This document shows positions 5,527-13,742 of a stretch of DNA of 35,886 bases, one piece after another. The notes under the pieces are model-generated. The model was not told the DNA's origin, made no database searches, and was given only the letters and a program-made list of their open reading frames with translations. Within the stretch, counting starts at the first letter, position 1. The number at the start of each line of letters is the position of its first letter. A program made the position numbers and the translations under genes. This DNA is from a virus: positions 1 through 35,886 of the IMG/VR virus record IMGVR_UViG_3300042923_001064, one strand, 5' to 3'.

Positions 5527-5873
5527 ACTAAAATACCGCCTGAGGGCGGGTACTAATCTGCCTACGTCATGGTCCCCAGTCCATGAGTGAAAGAAGTGAG
5601 AGGGGTACAGATTACCCGATCTGAGAATTGTCTAGCAAGCTTTACTGGTTTCTATCGTGGAAATCTTAAAAATCGGAGGAGTTGCAGCTTATCTGCTGTC
5701 GATTGCAACTATTAACAATAGCTTTTAAGGCATTGGCCAGAATTGAGGAGATAGCCAGAGGATATGCAGGTTTTATCGCTTTAACCATAAAAAGTGGCGA
5801 TCGGGTATCTATATATAATCGAGTACAAACATAACAACATAGTATATATAGATGGATTATAAGAGGTGATCTT
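5527..5873. other. Region without a convincing gene
   Basis: This stretch holds a short GC hairpin (CCGCC/GGCGG near 5533-5548), a partly repeated motif (GGTACtaATCTG, later GGTACAGATTACC) that could form a folded RNA, and a weak open frame at 5682-5834. A TATAAT at about 5813 lacks a good -35 box. I see no tRNA or recognised riboswitch. Confidence 0.5.
5682..5834 (+). CDS. Doubtful small open frame, 50 aa
   Basis: A TTG directly behind GGAGGAG opens a frame with a plausible helical product (segment FKALARIEEIARGYAGFIAL). The spacing between the ribosome binding site and the TTG is only about two bases, too short for efficient initiation. Composition looks protein-like, and this is the only reason for listing it. 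Nothing is known of a function. Confidence 0.22.
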   Translation: MQLICCRLQLLTIAFKALARIEEIARGYAGFIALTIKSGDRVSIYNRVQT

Positions 5874-6029
5874 ATGGTGGTAGAGGAGATTAAAATTAAA
5901 AATGCTACAGTCAAGTATAACGACGCTAGCATAAAAAGCAGAGAACAGTCAGAAGAGAATATGCAGAGAGCAGCTGACATTATGCTCAGACATCTTAATG
6001 CAAAGCATAATCAAGTTAAACCTAAGTAG
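5874..6029 (+). CDS. Small early protein, 51 aa, unknown
   Basis: ATG 5874 follows AGAGGTG. The product is short and highly charged (KSREQSEENMQRAADIMLRH), predicted helical. It is the first of a tight string of genes continuing through 7398. It is not recognised. Confidence 0.6.
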   Translation: MVVEEIKIKNATVKYNDASIKSREQSEENMQRAADIMLRHLNAKHNQVKPK

Positions 6030-6050
6030 TTAAGAAAGGAAATTAAGCCT

Positions 6051-6176
6051 ATGAATTATGATGAGTTTACGCTATTTGATTGTATTGCTCTGTATGAATT
6101 TAAGGGCACGGAAGTAATCATTCAGAATGGTCACATTACAGGCCTTCTAGAAACAAATGAAAGGAGAAGAAATTGA
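6051..6176 (+). CDS. Small early protein, 41 aa, unknown
   Basis: ATG 6051 has a weak Shine-Dalgarno (AAGGAAATT). The product starts MNYDEFTLFD and has a VIIQNGHITGLLE strand pattern. The stop overlaps the TTG start of the next gene by four bases (TTGA), which supports translational coupling and the reality of both genes. Confidence 0.6.
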   Translation: MNYDEFTLFDCIALYEFKGTEVIIQNGHITGLLETNERRRN

Positions 6177-6571
6177 AAAAGCAACTTGAAACATCTGAAA
6201 TTCAAAATGGAGCATGTATATATTGCGGACAGCTCATGCCTTTTGAAACAACAGGACTAGCCAGGGAAGATGATCTAAATGAATGGGCTACTGAAAAGTG
6301 TGATTGCTCAGAGGCAAAGATATATGCCAAGAGAAAAAAATCATTATCCGGAGCAAAGGAAAAAATCAAACAATTCTTTGGTTCCGAGTCATCAGGTGAA
6401 ATAGTAATCAAATTACTGGACATGGCAACTGATGCAATCTTTGAAAATAAGATTGATGATTTAAGCATCAACATTGGTAACGGCTGCAAGGGAAAGGTAT
6501 CACAGAATTCTAAAGGTAATATCAAGGTAGAAAGAACTGATACAAGAAAAGTCAAATACGAACAAAGTTAA
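6173..6571 (+). CDS. Zinc-ribbon-like phage protein, 132 aa
   Basis: TTG 6173 follows AAGGAGAAG and overlaps the stop codon of the previous gene. The N-terminus has CIYCGQLM and, 30 residues later, CDCSEAKIY, a likely zinc ribbon. The C-terminal half (about residues 70-130) is charged and could contact nucleic acid (KVKYEQS at the end). It sits directly upstream of the ssDNA-binding protein, so a role in DNA metabolism is plausible but not shown. Confidence 0.75.
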   Translation: MKKQLETSEIQNGACIYCGQLMPFETTGLAREDDLNEWATEKCDCSEAKIYAKRKKSLSGAKEKIKQFFGSESSGEIVIKLLDMATDAIFENKIDDLSINIGNGCKGKVSQNSKGNIKVERTDTRKVKYEQS

Positions 6572-6590
6572 AAGAGAAGGAGAACATAGG

Positions 6591-7238
6591 ATGAATAACA
6601 ATAACGCTAAATTTATAGGTACCGTAGTTAGTCCATTTGAGTATAGCCATTCAATGTATGATGAAAAATTTTATACAGTATATGTAAGCTCAAATAGGAC
6701 AAGCGGTGTAGCAGACATCATGCCGGTATTAGTATCAAACCGGGTATATAGCAAAAAAGAGGACCTGCAAGGAGTACGTGTTGAGATAACCGGATCCTTC
6801 AGGAGCCACAACAAACATTTCAATGGCAAAAGCCATCTAATTCTTTATTTATTTGCTGATACATTTACCCAGACCGAAAAAGAGGTAGATGAAAACAGTA
6901 TCAAACTAAACGCATTTCTATGCAAAATTCCAAGCTACAGAGAAACACCATTTTTAAGAAAAATATCAGATGTAATACTAGCGGTAAACAGAAACTGCGG
7001 TAAATCAGATTATCTACCGGCAATTGCATGGTCTCGTAATGCTGCATATATGTCTACGCTAAAAGCTGGAGATCATGTATTAATCAAAGGTAGGATACAA
7101 TCACGCTACTACATGAAAAAAATAAAAGAAAACGATTATGAAGAGCGGATAGCATATGAGGTATCAATACAATTTATTGATTTGTTGGATACCGGAGGTG
7201 AAAGTTATGAAGGTGATAGAGAGCCAGAAGTATTATAG
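6591..7238 (+). CDS. Single-stranded DNA-binding protein
   Basis: The protein has 215 residues. The first half begins with NAKFIGTVVSPFEYSH and contains LQGVRVEITGSFRSHN, and the second half contains NAFLCKIPSYRETP...YLPAIAWSRNAAYMSTLKAGDHVLIKGRIQSR. These are OB-fold features of SSB-type proteins, with the second half closest to the classical primosomal PriB/SSB pattern. It should coat ssDNA during replication or recombination. The acidic tail (SYEGDREPEVL) replaces the usual DDDLPF tip of bacterial SSB. It precedes an HUH Rep-like gene, which would make ssDNA. Confidence 0.8.
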   Translation: MNNNNAKFIGTVVSPFEYSHSMYDEKFYTVYVSSNRTSGVADIMPVLVSNRVYSKKEDLQGVRVEITGSFRSHNKHFNGKSHLILYLFADTFTQTEKEVDENSIKLNAFLCKIPSYRETPFLRKISDVILAVNRNCGKSDYLPAIAWSRNAAYMSTLKAGDHVLIKGRIQSRYYMKKIKENDYEERIAYEVSIQFIDLLDTGGESYEGDREPEVL

Positions 7239-7398
7239 TGATGGAATTACCAAAATAACGGATCCATTCTGGGTAGTGAAATGTTTAGAATGCGGATATG
7301 GAGGATGGAACCTTATATACACGGACCATTGTCCAGAGTGCAAAACTAATAATATAAAATGCACTAATCCATACATAAAAATAAGCCCGTCCTCTTAG
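7207..7398 (+). CDS. Small zinc-ribbon protein, 63 aa
   Basis: ATG 7207 follows GGAGGTGAAAGTT inside the end of the SSB gene. CLECGYGG and, 18 residues on, CPEC form a four-Cys zinc ribbon of rubredoxin type. It is probably co-translated with SSB. The stop lies inside a strong hairpin (7385-7412). The function is unknown. Confidence 0.75.
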   Translation: MKVIESQKYYSDGITKITDPFWVVKCLECGYGGWNLIYTDHCPECKTNNIKCTNPYIKISPSS

Positions 7399-7412
7399 GA
7401 GAGAGGGCGGGC
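7385..7412 (+). terminator. Strong GC hairpin at the end of the SSB operon
   Basis: GCCCGTCCTCT and AGAGGGCGGGC form an 11-bp stem (one G-T pair) with a 6-nt loop. No T-run follows, so it may slow rather than end transcription before the Rep-like gene. Confidence 0.5.
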
Positions 7413-7569
7413 AAGTCAGCAGGTACGCTAACCAAAATATACTATAAATAGGATAGCATATCTGCCTCGTAAAGTCAAGAAAATCAAGAGGTTGTGACCT
7501 CTTTCACGACCTCGTAATGGGTATTACTTAATCAACCAACACTAAAATTAAATAGGAGTATATCTATCC

Positions 7570-8427
7570 ATGACAAAGTACTATGACTATGATCCAGAGG
7601 AGATATACGACAGAGACGTTCTAGGAGAAGAAACGACAGAGGAAAAGATAGAGCAGCTGAGAGGTAAAAATTATTCTTACGTAGTAAAGACCATAGTAAG
7701 TGGTCCGGTAGTTGAATGTGAAATATATCCGGTATTTACAAACAAAAAGAATTTACCGCGGAGGAATAAAGAAAAGACATCCAGAAATGTACAGAAGAAT
7801 TTGAATGATAAAAATGCAAAGAAGAAAGTATCACGATTAGTAAATGCAAATTTTACAAGTAAAGATTTAGCGGTAACGCTCACTTATACAGATCATTATT
7901 TACCAAACGAAAAACAAGCAAGGAAGGATGTTACTAATTTTCTTCGGAGGGTTAGTAGGTACCGTAAGAAACATGGACTACCAGATCTGAAGTACATTTA
8001 CGTAATCGGATGTGTAGATGATGAAGAACGGAAGCACTCAAAGAAAGTAAGAATACATCATCATCTGATTATAAATGATATGGACCGTGATGTGGTGGAG
8101 GGCCTTTGGGGAAAAGGAAGAGCTGAGGCAAAGCGATTACAGCCGGATGATTTTGGGCTAGAAGGTATTGCAAGATATATGGCTGGACAGAACAACGGAT
8201 CTAAGAGATGGTATGCTTCAAGAAATTTGGATCAACCTAAGGTTTATAGATCGTTTACCAAATTGACAAAAAAGAAAGCAGAGCAGATGTATCGCACACA
8301 GGCTGACTGGGAAGAGACTTTTGAAAAGATATACAAAGGTAAGTATAAATACCTTGATTGTAAACCTTATGAAAGTGATTTTACCGGAGGCTTTTATTTA
8401 TACGCAAGAATGCGTAAGAGAGAATAG
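7570..8427 (+). CDS. HUH rolling-circle Rep-like protein (replication initiator)
   Basis: The protein has 285 residues. Rep motifs appear in order: DLAVTLTYTD near residue 100 (motif 1), RIHHHLII with the HUH pair His163/His165 that holds the metal (motif 2), and GIARYMAGQ with candidate nicking Tyr203 (motif 3). Enzymes of this class nick one strand at an origin and stay linked to the 5' end. It follows SSB, and I see no helicase loader, primase or polymerase in the genome. It is therefore the best candidate for the replication initiator, perhaps recruiting host enzymes. The usual lysine after the motif-3 tyrosine is not evident (GQNNGSK instead). Confidence 0.8.
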   Translation: MTKYYDYDPEEIYDRDVLGEETTEEKIEQLRGKNYSYVVKTIVSGPVVECEIYPVFTNKKNLPRRNKEKTSRNVQKNLNDKNAKKKVSRLVNANFTSKDLAVTLTYTDHYLPNEKQARKDVTNFLRRVSRYRKKHGLPDLKYIYVIGCVDDEERKHSKKVRIHHHLIINDMDRDVVEGLWGKGRAEAKRLQPDDFGLEGIARYMAGQNNGSKRWYASRNLDQPKVYRSFTKLTKKKAEQMYRTQADWEETFEKIYKGKYKYLDCKPYESDFTGGFYLYARMRKRE

Positions 8428-8438
8428 GAGGTACGCGA

Positions 8439-8675
8439 ATGTACACATGTATGATTTTATTTATAGTTTTAACCATAGCGTATGTAGTGGAACTTAGTTA
8501 TGACTATGGAGTGGTGCTTGAAAAAAGGTATGCTAAAAATATTAGAAAAAAATATTGTATCAGATTGATATTGGCAACATTAATCATGTATTTTACCGCT
8601 TTGTGGTTAGTTACTAAATTTGGTGTCACATCATATAACTTGGGGGACTTCCTCAGGCATGGAATTGTGAGATAG
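8439..8675 (+). CDS. Small membrane protein, 78 aa
   Basis: Two membrane segments are predicted: residues about 1-20 (MILFIVLTIAYVVEL) and about 43-60 (LILATLIMYFTALWLV), joined by a basic loop (KRYAKNIRKK) that should lie inside the cell. AGGAGG stands upstream of ATG 8439. It is in the replication operon. The role is unknown, possibly anchoring replication or exclusion. Confidence 0.75.
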   Translation: MYTCMILFIVLTIAYVVELSYDYGVVLEKRYAKNIRKKYCIRLILATLIMYFTALWLVTKFGVTSYNLGDFLRHGIVR

Positions 8676-8684
8676 GAGGATACC

Positions 8685-9143
8685 ATGGAGGTTAACATTT
8701 ATATTGATGTATATCATTCGGGCCATCTAAAAAAAGGCAGCGGTACCTATAACATTGTTTTAGAGTATGCACCGGCAGGAGTCCCATGGACCAAACAATA
8801 CATATACGGAGTACGGTTTACTACTAAAAACCGTACAGCAATAATAGCCTGTATCTCAGCTCTGGAGCATATAGTCAAGCCATGTGATATCAACATCAAG
8901 ATCAATTCAGAGTACATCACCCAGGCAATCAATAGTAATGCATGGTTTACATGGTTAAGCACCGGAAAGAATGCTAAAAATCAGCCGGTGAAAAATATGG
9001 ACCTATGGCAGCAGTTGTTTGATCTAGTGGACAAGTACCATGTAACTTTTGAATATGTGGAGAAAAATCCATATACAAGTTATATGCAGACGATGGCCAA
9101 GAAAGAAAATATTGAATATAAGGAGGATACCAATAATGTATAA
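8685..9143 (+). CDS. RNase H-like protein, probably inactive
   Basis: The protein has 152 residues. The fold is recognisable from NIYIDVYHSG at the start, RTAIIACISALEHI in the middle and the CDINIKINSEYI strand. In RNase HI the acidic residues D10, E48, D70 and D134 bind metal. Here the first is kept (Asp8), the E48 position appears to be Ala52, the D70 position appears to be Asn74 (INSEY for TDSQY), and no D134 equivalent is clear. It is therefore likely a nucleic-acid-binding relative without cleavage activity. AGGAGG lies 8 bases before the ATG. Confidence 0.72.
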   Translation: MEVNIYIDVYHSGHLKKGSGTYNIVLEYAPAGVPWTKQYIYGVRFTTKNRTAIIACISALEHIVKPCDINIKINSEYITQAINSNAWFTWLSTGKNAKNQPVKNMDLWQQLFDLVDKYHVTFEYVEKNPYTSYMQTMAKKENIEYKEDTNNV

Positions 9144-9642
9144 AGTATTTGGAGAGTTTGATAGTTCGGAGGAAATCAATGAAGCCGCAGCAGGGTTATT
9201 GGCTGAAGGGGATCATGAGAACATTTTAGTTTTAGCAAAGGAAAACGGACTTGATCCGGAGTTTGCACAGGCTTACATCGATGGAGAGATTTCGGTTCTT
9301 ACAGATTCTTTAATGGCAGCAGTTGGTAAGATTGAGTTAGAGCGGAATGATATAAAAGATTCTTTCTTCAATGAAATGAAGGAAGATATGATTAATTATC
9401 TGCTATGCTCTGATGAAATGATGGCCAGGGCAATTAGAAGGAAAGGTAAGAGCTTGAAGGGATGCTTTGAATATTGCAAGAAAGAAATTGAAAAAGCATT
9501 AAGCAGGAAAAACGGAGGACTTAGAGACAGAGTAGTTTACGCGATGGAAAAAGACTATTACTTGAAGAAGGAGGTAGTTAAGAGTGAAAAAGAAGCTGCT
9601 AGAGAAGACACCGATGAAACAGATACGGATGACGAAGAATAA
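9136..9642 (+). CDS. PcfK-like protein
   Basis: The chosen start ATG 9136 has AGGAGG 9-10 bases upstream and overlaps the end of the RNase H-like gene, giving 168 residues. The C-terminal part (KSLKGCFEYCKKEIEKALSR, then RDRVVYAMEKDYYLK) resembles the PcfK family, known from conjugative plasmids next to pcfJ. Some members of that superfamily (AcrIIA9-type) inhibit Cas9. The N-terminal half is an acidic helical domain. A very acidic tail (DTDETDTDDEE) ends the protein. It is followed immediately by a PcfJ-like gene, which supports the family call. Anti-CRISPR activity is only a possibility. Confidence 0.65.
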   Translation: MYKVFGEFDSSEEINEAAAGLLAEGDHENILVLAKENGLDPEFAQAYIDGEISVLTDSLMAAVGKIELERNDIKDSFFNEMKEDMINYLLCSDEMMARAIRRKGKSLKGCFEYCKKEIEKALSRKNGGLRDRVVYAMEKDYYLKKEVVKSEKEAAREDTDETDTDDEE

Positions 9643-11548
9643 TAAAAAATGGTTGGTTTCTGCTCAGATAGTTAATTGCGCAGGTGAAAATATTTTACTT
9701 CTAGATATGTATCAAAATAAACCATACATAGACCAGACTCAATATCCTCAATACAGATTGTTTATCAATAAAAACGAAGACATGATTTATAACGTGAAGG
9801 ATAAAGAATGGCATACACAGAAAATAGAAACACTCCCCGGGATGCGGTATGGCTCTATGAAAGATTATTATGAAATGTTGGACAAAACATCAGAAAAAGT
9901 CATTGATAAATATATTCCACAAAAATGGACATGGGATACTAACCATCTAGATAGAGTAAAAAGTAAACAGGAAGAGAACCGTAGCAAAAAATCATCAAGA
10001 GCCTATGAATTAAGAGTTGCAAGAATTAAAAATAGAATGAATATAGTGAATGAACTTTCTGGGCCAGATGATTTTCTTCGATTTGTGGACGAATCATATA
10101 ATGATCTTAGATATGCATTCTATAAAGCCGAAGGAAACAAGAGATACATTCAAATATCCTGCTCTCACTGTAAATCGGAACATAAAATTGATTCTAAAAA
10201 AGAAGAACGTCCAAGACATTTAGGATATGGTATTTGTCCGGAATGTGGCAGCAGGATACAATACATTTCACCCGGGAAGAGGCAGAAGATATCTGAAAGT
10301 AAAGATGTGATCCTGATGCAGAAAATAGAAGGTGGGTTTGTAAGTAGATATTATGATGCAGATCGGGAATCAGTGTATGGAAATGAATATTACCACATCA
10401 GAGAAAAAGCAAGAGTAATATATGATGGAAAATCAGCAAAGACATATTATAACACCAATGGAAAATATGAGACAAAGGAAATATATTGGTGGGACCGAAA
10501 TGCTCAAATGTATTCGTATGATTGCCATGTAACTTATGGAAAAGGGGTTTTATATCATAAAAATCTTAATGAAGTACTTCATGATACAACATTCCGATAT
10601 AGCGCATTGAAACAACTAGCAGAACACAAACAGGGATATGTGATCAATCATGAATCATTCCTTCAACATTACGAAAGCAATCGATTTATCGAGTACTTCA
10701 TCAAAATGGGATTATATAATCTAGCAAACGATTTTGTAATAAGTGCTTACACAAATGCTATAAATCGGGCTGGTAAGAATCCATTAGAGATTTTAAAAAT
10801 ATCAAAACAACAGGTAAATAGATTAATTGAGATGGATGGAAATTTATATACTCTGAGGTTGCTTCAAGCTGAAAACGTAGCAGGTAAAAAATTCACGGAT
10901 GAGGAAATGATATACCTAACGGAGAATTCCATTGATATTGATAGGCTGGAAAAAATATTGCAGTATACTACGGCAATGAAAGCGATTCGATACCTTAAGG
11001 AAGTCAAAAGCTATAAGAAATCAAACACTAGCCTGATTGATTGGAATGACTATCTGGAAAATTGTAAGACACTGGAATATGACTTACGAAATGAATTTAT
11101 ATTGTTTCCTAGACATCTGAAAGAAGCACATGACAGGACGGTACTTCTAGTAATGGATATTAAGAATAAAGCTATGGACGTGCAATTGAAGGATTTCATG
11201 ATGCAAGCAGTACAGAAATATAAGTTTAATACAGAACATTATGAAATAGTTGTACCGAATACGACAAGTGACATCGTAAGGGAAGGCCAAGAGCTGCATC
11301 ACTGTGTTGGTACCTATGTAGACAGAGTAGTAAAAGGTGAAACAACAATTTTATTTGTAAGAGAGAAAGATTACATAGACCAGCCGTTTTACACCATGGA
11401 AGTCAAAAACGGAGCCATCGTTCAGGTTAGAGGAAAGAATAACAAGGATATGACTCCTCAGGTAAAGCAATTTATAGAAAGTTTTAAAAAGAAAAAATTA
11501 AATCAAGAGGAACCATCGTATGCGAAGGGAGGAGGCAACGTTGCATAA
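9584..11548 (+). CDS. PcfJ-like protein
   Basis: The protein has 654 residues. GTG 9584 is preceded by AGGAGG about 9 bases upstream and overlaps the end of the PcfK-like gene by 59 bp. Later ATG codons at 9614 and 9629 are alternatives. A zinc-ribbon stretch is visible at about residues 195-225 (CSHCKSE and CPECGSR). The C-terminal domain (about 555-640) has the PcfJ signature SDIVREGQELHHCVGTYVDR followed by FYTMEVKNGAIVQVRGK. PcfJ proteins accompany PcfK in plasmids and phages of Firmicutes. Their biochemical role is not established. A nucleic-acid role is likely from the zinc ribbon and the replication-module context. Confidence 0.85.
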   Translation: MKKKLLEKTPMKQIRMTKNNKKWLVSAQIVNCAGENILLLDMYQNKPYIDQTQYPQYRLFINKNEDMIYNVKDKEWHTQKIETLPGMRYGSMKDYYEMLDKTSEKVIDKYIPQKWTWDTNHLDRVKSKQEENRSKKSSRAYELRVARIKNRMNIVNELSGPDDFLRFVDESYNDLRYAFYKAEGNKRYIQISCSHCKSEHKIDSKKEERPRHLGYGICPECGSRIQYISPGKRQKISESKDVILMQKIEGGFVSRYYDADRESVYGNEYYHIREKARVIYDGKSAKTYYNTNGKYETKEIYWWDRNAQMYSYDCHVTYGKGVLYHKNLNEVLHDTTFRYSALKQLAEHKQGYVINHESFLQHYESNRFIEYFIKMGLYNLANDFVISAYTNAINRAGKNPLEILKISKQQVNRLIEMDGNLYTLRLLQAENVAGKKFTDEEMIYLTENSIDIDRLEKILQYTTAMKAIRYLKEVKSYKKSNTSLIDWNDYLENCKTLEYDLRNEFILFPRHLKEAHDRTVLLVMDIKNKAMDVQLKDFMMQAVQKYKFNTEHYEIVVPNTTSDIVREGQELHHCVGTYVDRVVKGETTILFVREKDYIDQPFYTMEVKNGAIVQVRGKNNKDMTPQVKQFIESFKKKKLNQEEPSYAKGGGNVA

Positions 11549-11861
11549 ACATCATATTGTATTCCGCTCCCAGGGAGGTCTTGACTTTGATTTAAATATG
11601 ATTGAACTGACACTAGAGCAACATGAAGGGAATAATGGACCACATCTGAACAAGTTAGTTGACAATGTGTATAAGAAGAACCTGCAGGACAAATTATTTA
11701 ACCTCTTCTGGGATGAAGAATACACCATAGGGGAGATTGCTGAAAAGTTAGGAAAATCCAAAAGATATTTTGAAAAGCACTTTCGAAAGGTACCATCGAT
11801 TGCAGGGATTTATAAATCTACTGACATCATTAAGAAATTGATGGGTGATAAATTTTATTAA
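11541..11861 (+). CDS. HNH-type protein with HTH-like tail
   Basis: TTG 11541 is favoured because GGAGGAGG stands 5-6 bases upstream. ATG 11520, inside the end of the PcfJ-like gene, is the alternative. The N-terminus KHHIVFRSQGG, then DLNMIELT and HEGNNGPH, fits a short HNH nuclease fold (His-His at the first strand, Asn in the middle, His at the end). The remainder (EEYTIGEIAEKLGKSKRYFE) looks like a helix-turn-helix. About 106 residues. It may be a homing-type or processing nuclease in the replication module. Confidence 0.7.
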   Translation: MHKHHIVFRSQGGLDFDLNMIELTLEQHEGNNGPHLNKLVDNVYKKNLQDKLFNLFWDEEYTIGEIAEKLGKSKRYFEKHFRKVPSIAGIYKSTDIIKKLMGDKFY

Positions 11862-11874
11862 GGAGGTAGTAAAA

Positions 11875-13161
11875 TTGGATAACATGCAAATGAGTTATCA
11901 GGGAATGAAAGATGCCATTAAAAGAGAATTAAATCAAATAGCAGAAAGTTTCGTAGAAATTGGATACCGATTAAAAGAAATTAGAGATAAAGAATTATAT
12001 AAGATTGATGGGTACCGCAATATCAATGAGTTTGCTCAGGCAGAGTATAACTTAAGCCAATCTACCACATCAAGGTTTATAGCCATTAACGATAATTTTT
12101 CAGTCAATGGCAGCAGTCCTAAGTTACTGGAGCAGTTTGAGGGTTATGGATTTAGTAAATTATCAGAAATGTTGACGTTATCAGAGGAGGATTTAAGGCT
12201 TGTTTCTATCAGAACAACAAGGGCGGAAATCAGAGAGATTAAGCAGGCTAAGAAAGAAGCAGAGAATGAAATTTATGCGCCGGCGCATAACGCTAGAAGC
12301 ACTGATTTTACTCAATTAAATGGCACTTTTGAAGGTGAAAAAACATACATAATTCCAGACGCTGGGAAGCTATTGATTGAGCTATTTCGGGATAAGTCTA
12401 AAAGAGTTGTTTTAAAAGAAATGGCAGCAGTTTTATCTGATTCATGGACGAATGAAGCTATAGCCAAGGCAGCAGAACTAATCAATCCTTCAGGACATCT
12501 GTTATTCAGAAAAGGAATGATAGTATTAATCTTTGAAGAGGACCATATCAAATATAACAAATTTGGTGCTGAGTCCGCTGATTATACTTATAAGGACTTT
12601 TTAAATGATTTATTCAAGACGTTTGATATGAGCCTGAAGGATCCTTGGGTTGCATTTTACGGAGAACCGATACCAGAGCCAGAACAACCAAAGAAAGAGA
12701 CAGTACCTGAGAAAAAGGATATTAAGAGCCAAGCGACCGCTAAGCCGGTGAATAAAAAACCTGAGAAGAAAGCTCCTACTACTCATCACGAGAACGATGA
12801 AGATGAAGAAGATGAAGATGAGAAGGACGAGCCGGAAACAATACCAGGGCAACAAAGAATAACCGATTATCCTGAATATATCCCAGATAAAAATGAAGTG
12901 ATTCAAGGGAAATTGGAAGAAGCAATAGAAACAGAATACAACACTGAGATATTACCGGAAATTGAGAATTATAATGTCGAGGTTGTAGAGGCCGATATTG
13001 TGGAAACACCAAAAGAGGAATGTGATATAGAAACAGTTAATATCAACTTTGATAAAACAACCGGAGAGTTAGAAATTTTATTAAAGAGCAAATTTGATAT
13101 AAAAGTTATTAAGGTTATCGATACCATAACCGGAGAAAGCTGGGAAGTATCAATTGGTTAA
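11875..13161 (+). CDS. ParB-like/DUF3102-type DNA-binding protein
   Basis: TTG 11875 has AAGGAGG 8 bases upstream, giving 428 residues. The N-terminal 140 residues resemble DNA-binding regions of ParB/DUF3102-type phage proteins: helices around IGYRLKEIRDKELYKIDGYR, then a helix-turn-helix at YNLSQSTTSRFIAIND and a second helical part ending in RAEIREIKQAKKEA. A globular middle domain follows (about 150-265). Next comes a long acidic, disordered linker (HENDEDEEDEDEKDEPE) and a beta-rich tail. It probably binds phage DNA, perhaps in replication or gene control. The exact family is uncertain. Confidence 0.6.
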   Translation: MDNMQMSYQGMKDAIKRELNQIAESFVEIGYRLKEIRDKELYKIDGYRNINEFAQAEYNLSQSTTSRFIAINDNFSVNGSSPKLLEQFEGYGFSKLSEMLTLSEEDLRLVSIRTTRAEIREIKQAKKEAENEIYAPAHNARSTDFTQLNGTFEGEKTYIIPDAGKLLIELFRDKSKRVVLKEMAAVLSDSWTNEAIAKAAELINPSGHLLFRKGMIVLIFEEDHIKYNKFGAESADYTYKDFLNDLFKTFDMSLKDPWVAFYGEPIPEPEQPKKETVPEKKDIKSQATAKPVNKKPEKKAPTTHHENDEDEEDEDEKDEPETIPGQQRITDYPEYIPDKNEVIQGKLEEAIETEYNTEILPEIENYNVEVVEADIVETPKEECDIETVNINFDKTTGELEILLKSKFDIKVIKVIDTITGESWEVSIG

Positions 13162-13222
13162 AAAGGGTTCAGAGCTGTTTATAAACATATCACAATGGAG
13201 TTAAATGGCATGTCATAGATAT

Positions 13223-13244
13223 CCGGAGGTGTAACAGCCTCCGG
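13223..13244 (+). promoter_or_regulatory. Intergenic hairpin CCGGAGG/CCTCCGG
   Basis: A perfect 7-bp stem with an 8-nt loop lies between the ParB-like gene and the small genes that follow. The stem contains an AGG that could mimic or hide a ribosome binding site. No T-run follows. It may be a processing or pausing signal. Confidence 0.4.
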
Positions 13245-13256
13245 GGAAAGGAGCCT

Positions 13257-13400
13257 ATGAGGATCATAAATAGGTACCATATCAAATTATTAACCAAAAA
13301 ATGCAGAGGACACTGTAAACGGTGTAAATCATCCAGAACATGCAAAAGCGTGAGAAGGGAGAAACGATGGGATACTGGCTTAATAAAATCAAAGAATTAG
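13257..13400 (+). CDS. Small basic Cys-rich protein, 47 aa
   Basis: ATG 13257 follows AAAGGAG. The product is strongly basic with four cysteines (CRGHCKRCKSSRTC), perhaps a miniature zinc finger. It overlaps the next gene in another frame by 34 bp. The family is not recognised. Confidence 0.5.
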   Translation: MRIINRYHIKLLTKKCRGHCKRCKSSRTCKSVRREKRWDTGLIKSKN

Positions 13401-13537
13401 AAGATGAAAAAAGTAAACTCGAACAGGAAAAGGAACATTGGAAAAGAGAAGCTATTCGTCTGGCAGCAGAGCTGGAAGAAATAAAGATTAAGATAGCTCA
13501 GGAAGCCATGAAAGTAGGTGTACATATTGGAAAATAG
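13367..13537 (+). CDS. Short coiled-coil protein, 56 aa
   Basis: ATG 13367 follows AAGGGAGAAACG. Most of the protein (residues 8-48) is a continuous charged heptad region (LEDEKSKLEQEKEHWKREA), so it should form a coiled coil. An in-frame ATG at 13340 without a ribosome binding site is less likely. The function is unknown. Confidence 0.65.
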   Translation: MGYWLNKIKELEDEKSKLEQEKEHWKREAIRLAAELEEIKIKIAQEAMKVGVHIGK

Positions 13538-13742
13538 ATGTGTATCCTGTGGAGCAATCATCCCGAAAGGTAGACAGACATGTAAAACATGTGAGGATGC
13601 AGTAACCTGCAAGTGTGAGTACTTAGATGAAATCTATTGTAAGATAACAACGTTGAGGTGCATGGGAAAGATATGTGCATTGTATGGTGGTAAGGAGCAT
13701 CTATCCTATCACCCAAATGGTATTAATGATATCAAAGCATAA
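13527..13742 (+). CDS. Cys-rich zinc-ribbon protein, 71 aa
   Basis: TTG 13527 with AGGTG 6 bases upstream is preferred. GTG 13518 is the alternative. The N-terminus NRCVSCGAIIPKGRQTCKTC is a classic four-Cys ribbon common in Clostridia phages. The second half has further cysteines (TCKCEY, YCK, RCMGKIC). Its last 42 bp overlap the converging gene 13701-13982. Confidence 0.72.
   Translation: MENRCVSCGAIIPKGRQTCKTCEDAVTCKCEYLDEIYCKITTLRCMGKICALYGGKEHLSYHPNGINDIKA

Noticed and set aside
5666-5980. Minus-strand 104-residue open frame
   Set aside because: It has no ribosome binding site, an odd hydrophobic composition, and it overlaps the better-supported plus-strand gene at 5874-6029.
7385-7412. 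CRISPR repeat or riboswitch
   Set aside because: It is a single GC hairpin that is not repeated elsewhere, and no known aptamer pattern is seen.
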